64,000 nt of DNA from Ailanthus altissimus (GCA_946807835.1 OX327690.1:11318501-11382500); one strand, 5' to 3'. Numbered from the stretch's first letter, positions 11,394 through 23,783 are shown. Notes: generated by a model from the letters alone, not told the origin. A program made the numbers and translations.

Positions 11394-13055
11394 CATGTTT
11401 TAGGGTGTATGCATGTAATTGTGTACATATTGAAAAAACTAAATACATGTAACATATACACAATTTTGCAATGGAATTAAGCATATAATCAATATATACA
11501 CATATAAATTAAATCATTAACAAGTTAAAATTACAAAAACATACCTTTGAAGAACTTCGGTAAAGATTTCAATTTCGGAGCTCACCTTTAAGTGAATCCT
11601 TGTACAATACTAATTCCCAATAATTTGGTGGAATTGTGAACCTAGTATAGCAGCTATCAAATTTTCAACAAGTATTTAACCTTTAAACACTTTTATTTTA
11701 CAAGTTTTTGTTACTTAAGTAAAGAAGAGATAAACTATTATTTTTTTCCTTTTGTTTTTCTTATAACCCTTTGTTTAGAAAACAACTCTCTCATTCAAAT
11801 ATCTCTCACTTTTCTTCATCCATATTTTGCACACCCTTAGAATGAATTGATCAATGTTTTTAGTGGTTGTAATAACACTTTACATGTACTCCATCCAAAA
11901 ACATCACTAAGTGGCCAACAATAAAAAAACATATTATAGTGGCTACCTAAAATGCTCAAAGTAATGCACTATTATTTAATACATGGTGCTCCACCAAATT
12001 AGGTATATGTTTCCACTGAATGGTGAAAACATAACATGGCCTCCTTCATTATGTATGTTTTCCATTAATAAATTAATATTTCATTTATTGATCAAATTAA
12101 TAATTATTTAATTATTTAAAAACTATTTGAATAATTAATATTACCTTATTGGATTTTACTAACATAGTTAATGGGTGAATTCATGGTAAAAGACTTTTTG
12201 AAACACAATCTTAGAGCATTATGATATATTAATCACCCAAATAAGCTGATGGATCCCATATCTATGCACACCAGACTCTATGAACATCGAACAGTACCCA
12301 ACGACACTCAGCGGTCAGACCATGAAAGCTTTCTGACATATGTGGAAGAAAAATATGGTGGATCACTCACAAGCCCACCATGGCACTCAGGTTAAAGGAC
12401 CACGAATACTACTAAACTCGAAAGACCTTCTATTGACGGCTTTATGGGATGTTTATTGGAGGTCTTTGTGAGTTTGTTTAACACCCAATTCTTACTAAAT
12501 ACCTGTATCTCTATATAAGCTTTCACTAAACTTGTAGTTTGCTAAAACTAACCATTTGGAGAATCCAGATATAGACATACACTGATCTATATATAATATA
12601 AGATCTTCATTGGCAGACCCGCATTAATGAAGATAGATTAGGAACATAGTATTTGAGAACATATTTGTATAATGACATTTTCTTAGCACCATTTGCAACT
12701 TTTTATAACCATGTCATTACTAATATATTCTCAAGTCTTTGTCCCATTTCAGACAAGGCTCTAACTCCTTAGATTTCGCTGACTCTTATAACCTAGTAAT
12801 TTTTATCAGTACTAACTCTAGTATTTATAACTCTCAGCATTGTTAATTTTTAGCACTGATCTAAACTCCTTTAGACCAGATCTAAACTCCTTTAGACCAG
12901 ATCTAAACTCTTTCAAATCATACAATATCTGAAATGTTACAAGCATCTTACCATATATATAAAATAAAATTAGTGATTTAATAAAAAAATAATAGTACAA
13001 ATATTAAATAATTATTCATACATAAAAGGGATGACACGTAAGTATAAATCTCAAT
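11388..13055 (-). repeat. Copia-type LTR, minus orientation, internally deleted
   Basis: Starts 'tgttaacatgttttagggtg' and shares long blocks with 57266-59430. Examples are the 'aactatttgaataattaat' run and the 'ggatcccatatctatgcaca' run. About 0.5 kb matching 58050-58560 is missing at 12190-12210. The right end is 'gacacgtaagtataaatctca'. No primer site or polypurine tract was found next to it, so it may be a solo LTR. Confidence 0.65.
12858..12919. repeat. 21-bp tandem repeat, nearly three units
   Basis: A unit beginning 'gatctaaactcctttag' starts at 12858, 12879 and 12900; the last copy has diverged. Other copies of this LTR have only one unit here, so this is a local expansion. Confidence 0.8.
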
Positions 13056-13710
13056 AAATACTGCATACACCCTAGTTTAATCGATCCAACAAAAGCAACT
13101 TTTGCTTCTAGTTATCTTTCAGCCTTAAGCTTATAGTTTCTCTTAATTCTCACTGCTTTTTCTTATCCTTAGCCAATGAATTAAGGATTGCTATTTATAG
13201 CCTTTGCTACCACTATATTTAGCCAATCAAATAAGAATTAGTGGCTGTATAAATTTAAGCATGACAAGGTAACAAGATAGCCATTTCATGCTTATAAAAC
13301 ATATTAGTGTCAATGCCAAAATTGTTGGTCGAATGTGAGCTAAAAGGGTGGCTATTTATTTTGTTAATACATTAATACAAAGCCACCTCTTGCTTAATGT
13401 TAAGCATGGCACATCTTTTAGCTTTTAAATGATGAACTAGAAATGGAAAAGTCATGTTTTTACATTAAGCATGACAAAGAAAAGGGCTATATCATGCTTA
13501 TTAATTAAGTAAAAAATGCCACCTCTTGGTTATACCATCTTGTCGAATATTAGCCTTTCATGCCACCGTTTTCTTATTGCTTTATTTGGCTAAATAATAC
13601 ATACTAACACTTAATAATTTAATAGGCCATTAATATTATGCCATGTGTCATGCCATTACAAATTAATGGCATGACATGTGGCATCTAATGAAGGAATGAA
13701 ATAACAAGTT
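13056..13710. other. Probable left part of the copia-type LTR at 15094-16347
   Basis: AT-rich sequence with an LTR-like tail motif 'catacaccctag' at its left edge and 'gacatgtggcatctaatg' near its right edge. No gene was found. It appears to be host sequence for the LTR-A-like insertion at 13711. Confidence 0.35.
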
Positions 13711-15093
13711 TGATGTGATAATTCTATATCTTAAAATTAAGCGCAAGTATACGCTATCGTAACAAGTAATAAATGGACTTATAAAGTCGAATATCGGACC
13801 CACATTGATAATATTTATTTTCTAGCAAGTACAAAAATTGTATCTTTCAAATAATTATCCAGAAAATCAAATCTTTAAATTGTAAATAATAAAAATACAA
13901 AAAATAAATGACAACTTAAATAAATCAAAAAGATAACAATATAGAAAAAGCCTAGGGTTAATTACTAATCTTCAATATATTTTCTAAAGATTTAATCTTT
14001 TAATAATTATATCCCTCAATTCTTATTATTGGTCAAGACACTAATGTATTTTCAAACATCTTTCAAGGTCGTGTGAGTATATCTTAATTTACCAAATACC
14101 TATATTCCTATGGTATTTGTAATAAAATAAGATTAATTAAGAACAAGTCTTATTGACCATACATGCCAATTAGGTATATTTTTATCTTAATTTAAAACTT
14201 TCATATGCAACATTGAATGTTACTCTACAATCATGCATCAAATTATCTCGGTCTAAATACAATGATGCCTCTTCTGAGTTTATCAAAGTCTTACCAAATC
14301 ATTCACAATATTGATCAGTTATAGTGAAGCATCAAGAACAAATAATTTGAATAATAGAGAATTGAGTTCAAATAAATATTAAAAAGATCCAACAATTAAG
14401 TTCACATATTAAGTTCAAGTAATAAACCTAAAAAATAAATTTAGCTTATGGTAACAAGAGAATTATGGCTGAAAATTAAAATAAATATGATACAACCAAA
14501 AGTAAACCAATATAGACGTCAATTCGAGTTGGTTGATACACCAAAGATTCGTCAATAATCTCTTGCTTCCTTGAAATTTCCTTGCTTATCTCTCTAAAAT
14601 TGCTCTTTTTTATGTGTTGTGGCTCTAAGAGGCATAAGTTGTGTGTTTTTTAAGGTCTAAAATGAGTGGTCTTTATGTAGGGATTGATTGGAGTCTTGGA
14701 GTTGTATTTCTTTTAGGTTTAGAAAAAATCACATTGTTCACCGCTGCAGCGAACACTGTTCATCGCTGGGGTGAAAGACTATAGCACGGGTACTAGTCAC
14801 GTATTATTCATGAGGCACTGTTCACTATATACTATTCACTTGACGCTATAGCGAGATGTCTTGGCTGCTAGACATTAGCACGGGCAAATTACTGTTCACA
14901 TAATATTGTAGCATTACTATAGCATTTAATGTTTTGCCTTGTTTTCTTTATATTTTCATCCTTAATTGCTCCATTAACTCCAAACCTATAAAATGACAAT
15001 AAAATATATAAAAAAAGCCTATTATTTTTATTAAAAATAAGTAATTAATCAAGTTAATGGAGTAAAAATAATAGATATAATTTACGCTTATCA
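13711..15093 (-). repeat. LTR-A relative, apparent solo LTR
   Basis: Runs 'tgatgtgataattctatatc' to 'atttacgcttatca' and aligns by eye with LTR-A copy 1 along its length. Flanks are 'aagtt' on the left and 'aagtc' on the right, a target-site duplication matching at four of five bases. The host sequence on both sides is copia-type LTR. Confidence 0.65.
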
Positions 15094-16347
15094 AAGTCCT
15101 ATTTGCCAATATATTGGGCTTAACACTTCAACTCTGAGAATTCTCCGAGAGACCTTAAAATAATTTTGGTTAACCAAGAATTTTCCATATTGAACCATTC
15201 AATTTGATGTGCTACCTCAGTGCACAACGAGTACACTTCATATAATAAGACTCCCTAGGTTCACACCCATTTATCATACGAAACATTTTCGTAAGTTCAT
15301 AAATGATGCCCCACACACACATTATGGAAATAGCAATACAGCGCGTTGAAATATACAAGTTTAGGTTAATACATATTCGTATAAACCCTTCGTCATTTAT
15401 ATCCTAAAAGAGCGGAGACATAGATCATCACCATTAAATCTCCATATGCTCAAGCTTAAAACTAGTCTCCGAATTCATATTCCTATAAATAATATTTGCA
15501 AACACTTTTATGATATTATTTCTCTTATGGGAGATACTTTCTCGGGTTTGTTACTTATGGCTATAAGATTTTTTAGAATACAATCTTAAAGCATCCGGAT
15601 ATACAGCTTATTCATATATGCTAATGAATCCTATCTATACATATCGGACTCCATGAGCATCAGACATGTGTGGAACTTAAGTATAGTGGATCAGTCAAAA
15701 GCCTACCATGGTGCTTAGGTCCAAAGACCATGAATACTACTCAACTCGAAAAGATCCAACATTGACAGCTTTATGGGATGTCTATTAGAGATCTCAATAG
15801 AGTTTATTCAATACTTAGTCCTCACGAAATACTTGCATGTCTATACATGCTTTCATTAAACTCATGGTCTGCAAATACTAACTATCTGAACCATTCAGAT
15901 ATAGAAATACACCAATCTATGTTAAATAAAGTTTTCACTAATAGACCCACATCAGTGAAAATAGATTAGGAACATAACCTTCGAGAACATACTTGCATAA
16001 TGATATTTCTTAGCACTATTTACAATCATTTGCAACTATGTCATTACTAATATACCCTCGCGTCTTTGTCTTATTTTAGATAAGGCTCTAACTCTTTAGA
16101 TTTCACTAAAACTTATAACCTACTAACTCTTAGCAGTTATAATTCTTAGTGTAGTTAACTCTTAGCACTGGTCCAAATTGTTTTGAACCAAATCTAACTG
16201 CTTCAGATCATACAGTGTCTGAAACGTTATAAACATCTCATCATATAAATATAATATTAACGATTTTATTCGAAATATTTATTGTATAAATATTAAATAA
16301 TTAATATTCATACAAAATAAGATCGCACATAAACACAAATCCCAATA
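15094..16347 (-). repeat. Copia-type LTR, right part, minus orientation
   Basis: Closely follows 58190-59430, including 'ccacacacacattatgg', 'gaacataaccttcgag' and 'aacacaaatcccaata' at its right end. It is followed by 'actcccacttgc', the polypurine tract of a minus-strand element, and then copia RNase H sequence. This is therefore a 3' LTR. Confidence 0.7.
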
Positions 16348-17227
16348 ACTCCCACTTGCTCTAGTGCTATTCGTAATGGTATCTCATACTTAACGACTTT
16401 ACATATTTCTCGAACACTTTAGGAGTTAAGGTTTTAGTTAGTAGGTCTGCTACATTATCCATGGAATTTATCTTAGATACTATTACATATCCAATGGCCA
16501 AAAACTTTCTAATTATATGGTATTCATAGTCCATATGATCATAATTTTAGTGCAACTTATGGCCTCTTGGCTTGAGCAATTGCCCCATTATTGTTGCATT
16601 TAGTGGGATAGGATCCACTCAGTTTGAAACTATTCTAAGCTCTGCAACTGACTTGTATATCTATAGAACTTCTTTTGCAAGCTTCTCAAGTCATAAAATA
16701 TTTTGCCTCCAAGGTAGAATCAGTTGTGGATATTTATATTACACTCTCAACTAAATACAGTATTGATGAGAAGAAATACATAACCAAATGTAGACTTTCT
16801 ATCATCTGGACCAGATTGAAAGTTCAAGTTTATATATCTTCTCATATGTAAGTAACTTTCTTCATGATTCAGAAACTTATCCTCTATACCTTTCATGTAT
16901 TTAAGATATGTTTCATAGCCAATTAATGGTTTTTGCTTGTATCAAACTGATACTAGCTCGTAACACTTATAGCCATCCAAATCTGGGTTACATACATAAT
17001 ATGGCGTACATCAAGCTATCTCTAGCTTATGCACATGATATATTAGACACTCTAACGCTTCCATCTTCTTGCCGATGACACTTCTTCTTAGTAAGATGAA
17101 TTCCATGTCTAAAAGTTACATTAACTGTATTACAGTTATTAAAGTTATACCTTTCTAAAACTTTTTCAATGCACATGGATTAGGAGAGTCCTATCAACCT
17201 CCTAGCTATATCTCTATAAAGCTTTAT
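16348..17227 (-). pseudogene. Decayed Ty1-copia pol: RNase H and end of RT
   Basis: The minus strand matches the RNase H and RT C-terminal region of the element at 59450-60300 base by base in many blocks. Examples are 'agttaaggttttagttagtaggtctgc' (read in parts) against 59506-59530, and the matches around 16960-17110 against 60040-60200. The reading frame is broken throughout. The element is cut at about 17228 by an LTR-A fragment, so the rest of pol is missing. Confidence 0.7.
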
Positions 17228-17379
17228 ACATACTTTGAAAACTTTTCATTTTAGTCCCTGTTTTCGCTCAAGTCCCTATAAATAACAATAATGCACATAA
17301 ATAGCCATCCATTCTCATAAAATAATAAAATATCAATAATAAAAATATAAGAAAATATATGACAATTTTGCCCTTATCA
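17228..17379 (-). repeat. LTR-A end fragment
   Basis: About 150 bp ending 'ttttgcccttatca', matching the right ends of LTR-A at 8331 and 9713. It separates copia pol from gypsy gag and truncates the gag frame at 17380. Confidence 0.7.
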
Positions 17380-18563
17380 GTCCTCCAGATGATCCTCCTC
17401 GACTGGCTCCCCTAATAGGCTGGCCTGAGCCGCTCGGCCTTTTGAATTGGGGACCACCTCTAATTTGTCCTTGGCCACCACTAGTTTGTCCTGGAGCTGG
17501 TGGTCTGTCTTCTGACTTATTACTGGCTCCATCATTCGAGAAATCCCTCATGTAGTGGCCCTCTTGACCACATTTATAACAACCGGTAGTCCCTTTCCTA
17601 CAATCCCCCAGATGGGCCTTGACACATTTATTACACACCAGAAAATTCTTCCAACTCTGTTTAGTGCTTCAGGATTCAGCTGATGGTTGCCAAACGGAAG
17701 CTTGACTAGATTGAGCTCATTGGCTTGGTTTCTGATTGCTGGACTATATAGATCTCTCATTTGTTCGTGTGAATTTACTAGGTCATCCTCGAGAACCACC
17801 TGACCAACCTATTTTCTGGCCTTACTTTTTCGGTTTAGGAATGGACGCTATCCGTCTTTCCACTCGAGTTGTAGCTTCCACCAATGCTCCATACTGAGTG
17901 TGGACTGCTGATACCACGTAGCCAGATCCGAGCATTGAGACCTACTGCAAATCGATTAGCCGTTTGCTCTTCATTATTAGCTATAAAGGGAATAGCATGG
18001 AGGAGCTCTGAAAACTTCTTCTCATACTCTGCCACCGAGAGAAAACCTTGTTCCAGCTTGAAGAACTCTTCTATCTTCGCATCTTTATAACTTTTGGGGT
18101 AGAACTTATTCAGAAATTCCGCTTTGAAAAGTGCCCAAGGCACTCCATCGGCATTTCTCCTTTGCAAGGCCTTTCACCAGTCTTTCGCTACTTCCTTCAA
18201 CAAACATGCAGAGTACACAACCATTTGTTCTTCAGTATATCCTATAACCTGAAAAATTTATTCATTATTCTCTAACCAGGATAGGGCTCTCTCAAGGTCT
18301 CCTGTACCATCATACGGCTTAGCGCCCAATTTCTTGGCATGCTCAATGGATACTCTTGTCTCTCTCGAATGTTGGATTCCTGCTGCTAGTATCTGGGCCA
18401 TCTGAGCTACATTTATGTTTCCACCATATGGCTCAACAGGCTGATATGACTTAGGAGGGGTTTGAGGCATAGGAACATTTTTCGACTCATTCCCTTGCTC
18501 CTCTTCAGATGCAAGAGCCTCCGAAGCTGCTCTCCTACTATATGGGCCCCTACGATGATGCGT
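17380..18563 (-). pseudogene. Ty3-gypsy gag pseudogene
   Basis: Gag coats retroelement RNA in cytoplasmic particles. From about 18563 one minus-strand frame gives an acidic N-terminus ('SEALASEEEQGNES'), then a retrotransposon gag core. The core holds 'DGTGDLERALSWLEN', 'WALFKAEFLNKFYP', 'FFKLEQGFLSVAEYEKKF' and 'EEQTANRFAVGLN'. In-frame stops occur at 18260-18258 (TAA) and just after a Trp near 18175 (TGA). The frame shifts near 17940. The C-terminal zinc knuckle 'CYKCGQEGHYMRDF' has Phe where the last Cys ligand is expected, followed by a Gly/Pro/Gln-rich tail. The expected start codon near 18566 reads ACG. Its 5' side has an intact primer-binding site and an LTR-B fragment, so this is the 5' end of an LTR-B element. 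Confidence 0.8.
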
Positions 18564-18700
18564 ATTTTTTTGTGAATTTAGTGATGCGAATGATTATCAA
18601 ATGCATAGAATTCAATTTAATAAACTTAAAAAAATATGCATGCAATTTTAAGAATCTCATTCTAAAAATAAATTTTTTAACTAAAAACCTCAAAAACCGG
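18564..18700 (-). other. Leader between primer-binding site and gag
   Basis: A short AT-rich leader of the minus-strand gypsy element; no motif recognised. Confidence 0.5.
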
Positions 18701-18712
18701 GCTCTGATACCA
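18701..18712 (-). other. Primer-binding site, initiator tRNA-Met, exact
   Basis: Minus strand reads TGGTATCAGAGC, the usual 12-nt complement of the plant initiator tRNA-Met 3' end. It sits three bases inside the LTR end at 18716. It fixes the orientation of the gypsy element as minus. Confidence 0.85.
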
Positions 18713-18715
18713 CTT

Positions 18716-19018
18716 TGGCAGACCAGGCTTCAGACCCTCTACTGTAGATCCCAGCGGCCCTGCCGGGCACCTTGACGGAAGTTCCTCATAATATAATTGT
18801 GTAAGTTGAGAAATTTCGCGAGATGAACCCCTTTTTAGTTCTTGCTATTACTGAGAAAATCTTGGAATATACATGGAAATGACTTCTTAAAATTTTTAAA
18901 AAAAATTGGGTAGAGTTTCCCTGTTTTTCTGAAAATCCAATACAAAACCTGCAAAACTGTTTTACTTGTATTTCCAACCGCTTCTCAATACTACCGAAGA
19001 GGACCTCCGGTCCTTTTC
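18716..19018 (-). repeat. LTR-B fragment, end next to the primer-binding site
   Basis: Matches 50216-50520 in the solo LTR-B copy: 'accctctactgtagatc', 'ggccctgccgggcacc' and 'gaaaatcttggaatatac'. It links the LTR-B family to the gypsy gag at 17380-18563. Similarity stops at about 19018. Confidence 0.75.
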
Positions 19019-19189
19019 TTTTTATTATGAGCCCCCACCCCTCATCTAACAGGGTAGGGCCCAAGTGATAATAGAGGTGCTTCCCAAGGGCCTTAGAACC
19101 CTATATGGTCCTGGGTTCGAGCCTTAGAAAGGCGAAAGAAAAGATGGGGGACTCTAATATTCCTTTAAGTGGGTAGCCTCCTGCTAGCG

Positions 19190-20100
19190 TAAATTATAGT
19201 GTACTGTTTATGCTTAAATTATAGTGTACGTAGTGTAATTGTATATCTCGGTGCTATCGATTATTTGTTTCAAGTGTTGAAAAATTTAAAGTCGGGATGT
19301 AGCTAAAAGGGGTGCCGTAATGCTAGGCTGAGTGTTGTAGAGCTAGGGTAGAGACCCATTATAGCAGCGCGTTTAGATTGGTTCCACGACACTGGAGGCT
19401 GGGCCTTCAGTGTCATAGTTCTAGAAACCTAAGAATCTAGAAACCTAAGAAAGCGTAATTACGTCGGTTACTCTAAATTTTTATTTTTAAAAAGTTTAAA
19501 AGTAAGAAATTTATTTTTGTTATTTATAATTGTTATAAATGAGATAAAATTGTAAGCAATTTGTTTGTACTAATAACCACAATAGGAGCCTTACAGGTGG
19601 GGCTTAGTTGTTTTGCACAAAATAAATGTATGATTTATAATCACGGCTTCATGAAATAGGGATAGAATTAAGAAATCTCTCTTAATTAGATTGAATTGTA
19701 TTCTATTATGAGATAAAATTACACTTGATCCGTCTTATCAATACGGTATTAGTCAGGTCATATCAGTCTTTCCCAATATTGCTAGAGCGTGAGGGATTTG
19801 GTCGGTATGATTTGGACTATTCTGGTTAAATATGAGATGAGACAAATATATACAAAAGTATTACTCAATATTACTAAAGCGTGAGGGTAATATTAGTAGC
19901 ATATATTTAATCATTGACAAGTTAATCTGAAATAGACTTATCCAATATTGCTAAAGCATGGGGATAAGGTGTATTTAGGATCATTGGTAAGAGTTGCATG
20001 AGATGTAATTGACAAGTATTGTCTACTTTTTAGGTTTTACAATGGCCAATATTGCTAAAGCGTGAGGTCGAAGTAAAATGCCAATAGGCTCCATTTCCTG
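19190..20100 (+). repeat. Copia leader, plus orientation, with four-motif array
   Basis: Reverse complement of the leader seen at 22680-23783 and 63400-64000. It holds four copies of a motif close to ATATTGCTACAGCGTGAG. Their right edges are at 19793, 19885, 19962 and 20066, giving spacings of 92, 77 and 104. Upstream (19270-19440) is the diverged 'cttcagtgtcatag' GC-richer part, also present at 23460-23660. No gag follows. Confidence 0.65.
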
Positions 20101-20390
20101 CTATTGATAAGGGTATATTTGTCCTTTAGACTTCGAGTCTGATCATGAGGATAGAAATTCTATATCTAGACATGTGTTCTTCTCAATAGGTGTCATAATC
20201 AATTAGTAGTAATAAGGGCATATTTTTCATTTAGTTTCTCGTGTTTTTATTTTGATATTTTATGAGAATAAATCTTTATATGGATATGTTCTGAGAGATA
20301 CAGGTCGAATATTTTGAAGTATTCAAAGATTTTCGACTAAAAGTATAAAAACAAAGCCTTATATTCAGTTCCTTTGATGAGATCAAGGCA
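20101..20390. repeat. LTR-A starts, fragmentary
   Basis: Two short pieces, 'attgataagggtatattt' at about 20103 and 'taataagggcatattttt' at about 20208, resemble the LTR-A start TGATAAGGGCATAT. The second continues with 'attttgatattttatgaga', which is shared with LTR-A. Confidence 0.45.
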
Positions 20391-20916
20391 ATTCATACAT
20401 GAGTAATAAATTTGAAGATTGTTTAAAGAAAAATAAGATTCTTGCTCAATATAGTCCTCTAGGTTCTCCTCAACACACTAGTGTTTTGAATATGAGGAAT
20501 CAAACTTTATTAGATATGATCCAATCAATATTGAGCTTACCGGTCTTCGTAGAATATCTGTGGGATCGTGCTCTAGAAACTGTTGTTCATTTATTAAATA
20601 TAGTTCCATCAAAACCTATTCCTTTTACTCTATATAAGATATCAACTAAAAGAAAATCAAGTTTTAAGTATGTTAAGATTTTGGAGTTGTTTAGCTTGCA
20701 TAAGAGTTATGCAATAGAATAAACTTGCACCTAAGGATACAAGTATCGATTCATTGGTTATTCTATTAATTCAATGCGATACCAATTCTATGATCCAGAA
20801 GAATGAAATGTGTTCATTGCTCGTAATGTCACTTTTCTAGAGAAACGATTTCCCATAAATTGTGGTGATTGTAAAAAAATTGATCTTGTTGAAGTCAATC
20901 AAAATGGAAATATATA
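20391..20916 (+). pseudogene. Ty1-copia integrase C-terminal fragment, plus strand
   Basis: Plus-strand reading gives 'ILAQYSPLGSPQH', 'MRNQTLLDM', 'YLWDRALETVVHLLNIVPSK' and, after a frameshift near 20715, 'YQFYDPEE' and 'NVTFLEKRFP'. These match the integrase and downstream block of the minus-strand element at 61000-61650, so this piece is inverted relative to it. In the usual '(A)ERRN' motif the catalytic Glu is replaced (here 'LNMRN'), and stops follow. It cannot encode an active integrase. Confidence 0.8.
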
Positions 20917-20934
20917 AACTTGTGAGTGATTTTA

Positions 20935-21780
20935 AACTTGGGATGCATACATGTGGGTTTGTGTTTATCATTCAAATACAGTATTTATATAACATACATA
21001 TAAGCACAACGGATGAATAGAATACAAAATTCTTAATGATAAACACTAATAAACTTTTACATGTTATCTCATAAATGTAAAATACATCAAGATTGAGAAA
21101 TAGTACATTGTCAAGCCTTTTTTATTTGGTCGAACCGGTGTTCTCGCCTTGAAGCAACCTGTTCACAATTCTAGTTCCTCAACACAGTGGGCTTGGGGAA
21201 GATAGAATAACAGCTTTTCTAGCAAATGTTTAATACTTGAATCCTTGTTTCTACCTTATAGTATGAGTGACCAAAATGGAAGAGAAAAAAATGGAGAGAA
21301 TATGTTTTTGCTCTCAACACTTGAGAGAATTTTCTAACACTTAGCCTTTCAATTCTCTCTACCATTCCCACTAATCCATTGGCCAATTTTCACCCTACAA
21401 TATTGAGCAACATATTTCTCTTTTAATTATTAATCATTTTTTTACTCCAATATCTCACATAATGACATCCATTATAATGATCAATGTTTGCCATTAGTAA
21501 TTTGTTTATCATTGTTTACAATAAACAAAATAAAATGGAAAATGGTTTAGATAAACTTAGCCAAAATCTTGGCCCAAATGAAAGACTCTTTTTTAGTTAC
21601 AAGTTACATTTAAGGCCTACCATTTACAAGGGCCACCCATTTACTTTTATTATAAAATTTAATCAATAGTAAATAAATAATTTAATATTATTAAATCATG
21701 GTAGAAACACATGCCAATTTAAATAAAAAATGAATTGTTTGAGTTCAATTAAATAATAATATCATATATAAACACATTTG
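20935..21780 (-). repeat. Copia-type LTR fragment
   Basis: Resembles the early part of minus-oriented copia LTRs ('cacaattctagttcctcaaca', 'agaatagcag' equivalents). It sits between two integrase fragments of opposite orientation. Both edges are truncated and boundaries are approximate. Confidence 0.4.
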
Positions 21781-22560
21781 TGCTAAGGAGTATCTAGAGG
21801 ACTATGTTGAGTGAGAATCACATTCTCCTTTAAATAATATGTGAATATACTACTTTTGTATAAACTGCCTCGATCTAATCGAAGGCATTCAATATACATA
21901 AGGGTTTGTTTCTCTAATTTTTTGTTAGAGCCCTTTTGAACATTTCAAAAGCTTCTAACCTATATTTCCTAGAAACACATATCCGTATGGTAACAAATTA
22001 CTATGCAGACAATAAAGTATCAAAATTCACCCATGGCAGTATGATTTATCGAACTAAATACATCACTATGTACCAGTTCCAATAAATCAGTGGCCCTAGT
22101 TTCCAACACCTACACAAGGATTTGATCAAGTATCTGACTATTCGTAACTAGATGGGATAATAGTTTTAAGACTACATGACCTAATCTTATATGCCAATTT
22201 TCTTATTATTTAAACTTTACAAACTGTTATTTATTTTGTTTACCTATACATTTACTCAAATTATCCAATGGCTTGCAGATATGAGAAGGACAGACGGTAT
22301 CCATACACCTATATAAATAGTAACATTTGCTAGTGAAATGTCAATGTTTGGTAAACAAACATCTAATGGGTCTATCTATTCTAAGTGAAGGTGTCTTGAA
22401 CAATAATGCTTACTATTTAAACCTTATTACAGTGAAAACACTTTCTATTATAACTATTCTTTATCCGTGCTTTGGATATATCAAATAATACATCAAAGTT
22501 TTTCTAAATCTAGAACTATTCTCAAATTCATACGCAAGTCTAAATATTATTTGGTACCTA
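21781..22560 (-). pseudogene. Decayed Ty1-copia pol N-terminal half and gag remnant
   Basis: Minus strand follows 61600-62540 of the right-hand element. It covers the integrase core ('gactatgttgagtgagaat', 'aactgcctcgatct'), the gag-pre-integrase area and the zinc-knuckle edge. It then jumps at about 22480 to sequence equivalent to 63270-63300 at the start of gag. Most of gag is therefore deleted. No frame stays open. Confidence 0.7.
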
Positions 22561-23783
22561 ATAGTTGATGTTCGTTGATGAAGTATTCTAATGAATTGTT
22601 TGTACTTATCTTATCTTTATAAGACAAGTATCGTATCACTATAAGACAAATATGTTATCTCTATAAGACAAATAGGAGATGTGCAACGGAACATTTCTAA
22701 TCATTAATTAATAATGCTTTATATCATGGGTGTAATTTTTATATATTTTTTAATTTAAAGACATCCTCCCATTGCTTTATATAATCTCTTTAATCTCTCA
22801 AACGGGATAACGATAGTCTAAACTCTTTAAACTAAACAGTGATAAGCAGACCCCATTGGCATTTTACTCTAACCGCACACTATAGCAATCTTAGCCTTTT
22901 GTAAACCTAAAGGGTAGAAAACTCTTGTCAATTGCATCTCATGCAACTTTTACTCTTGATCCTAAACACACCTTATCCGCACACTGTAGTAATTTGGAAA
23001 AGTGTATTCCAGATTAACTTGTTAATACTTAAATATATGTTATCGATACTACCGGTGCACTGTAGCGATCTAGGAAAATACTTTTACATATATTTGCCTC
23101 GTCTTATGCTTAATCGGCATAGTTTAAATCACACCAACCAAATTTCTCACACTGTAACAATGTTGAAAAAAGATCGTAATGACCTGTTTAATACTGTATT
23201 GACAAGACAGACCATGTATAACATTATGTCATAATGAAATATAATTCAATCTGATTAAGAGATATTTTTGAAAAATGGGTCTCATTTCATGTTGAGGTGA
23301 TTCTCAATTAGTCTATTTCTGTACAAATACAATTAAACCCTATTGTGGTTACCAGTACATAAAAAAGATTGTGGTTTATAATGCAGACTAATAACTTTTG
23401 TAACTGCATCTTAAAAACCCCCACATGCATAAATTAATTTTTAAAATATTTCTATAGTGTATGATGTCAGTGGCATAATGTTAGGCTACCAGCGCTGGAG
23501 GGTAGTACCCTCAGCACTCCGGCGCTAGCCCACTAGCATTATAGCGCTACTACTAGCCACGATGCCAAGCATGAGCGCCTCAACGCTGGGGCATAGGAAC
23601 CCAGTGCCGCGGCATTAGGGCCTAGAAAGCCCCAGTGCCGCATACCAGACTTGAACGTTGCGGCATTCCAGCATCTCTTTTCACTGGTTTAGCATTTCAA
23701 CACTTGAAATGCTAAACTCAAGCCCTAAATCTTATGCAAACACATACCCAACACTCAAAAACACTAAATCAGTATAACAAAAT
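22561..23783 (-). repeat. Copia leader, minus orientation, with four-motif array
   Basis: Lies between the primer-binding site and the gag remnant. Four diverged copies of the CTCACGCTGTAGCAATAT motif start at 22874, 22978, 23054 and 23146, giving spacings of 104, 76 and 92. The part nearest the primer site (23460-23660) is GC-rich with 'agcgctgg' and 'gcgctgg'-type repeats and a hairpin at 23493-23523 (stem gagggta/taccctc). The short ORF at 22932-23234 is not credible coding. Confidence 0.75.

Noticed and set aside
18701..18712. tRNA-like sequence
   Set aside because: It is only the 12-nt complement of the tRNA-Met end used as a primer site; no cloverleaf surrounds it.
22932..23234. 100-codon ORF in the copia leader
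   Set aside because: It overlaps the four-motif leader array and is not open in the other two leaders.
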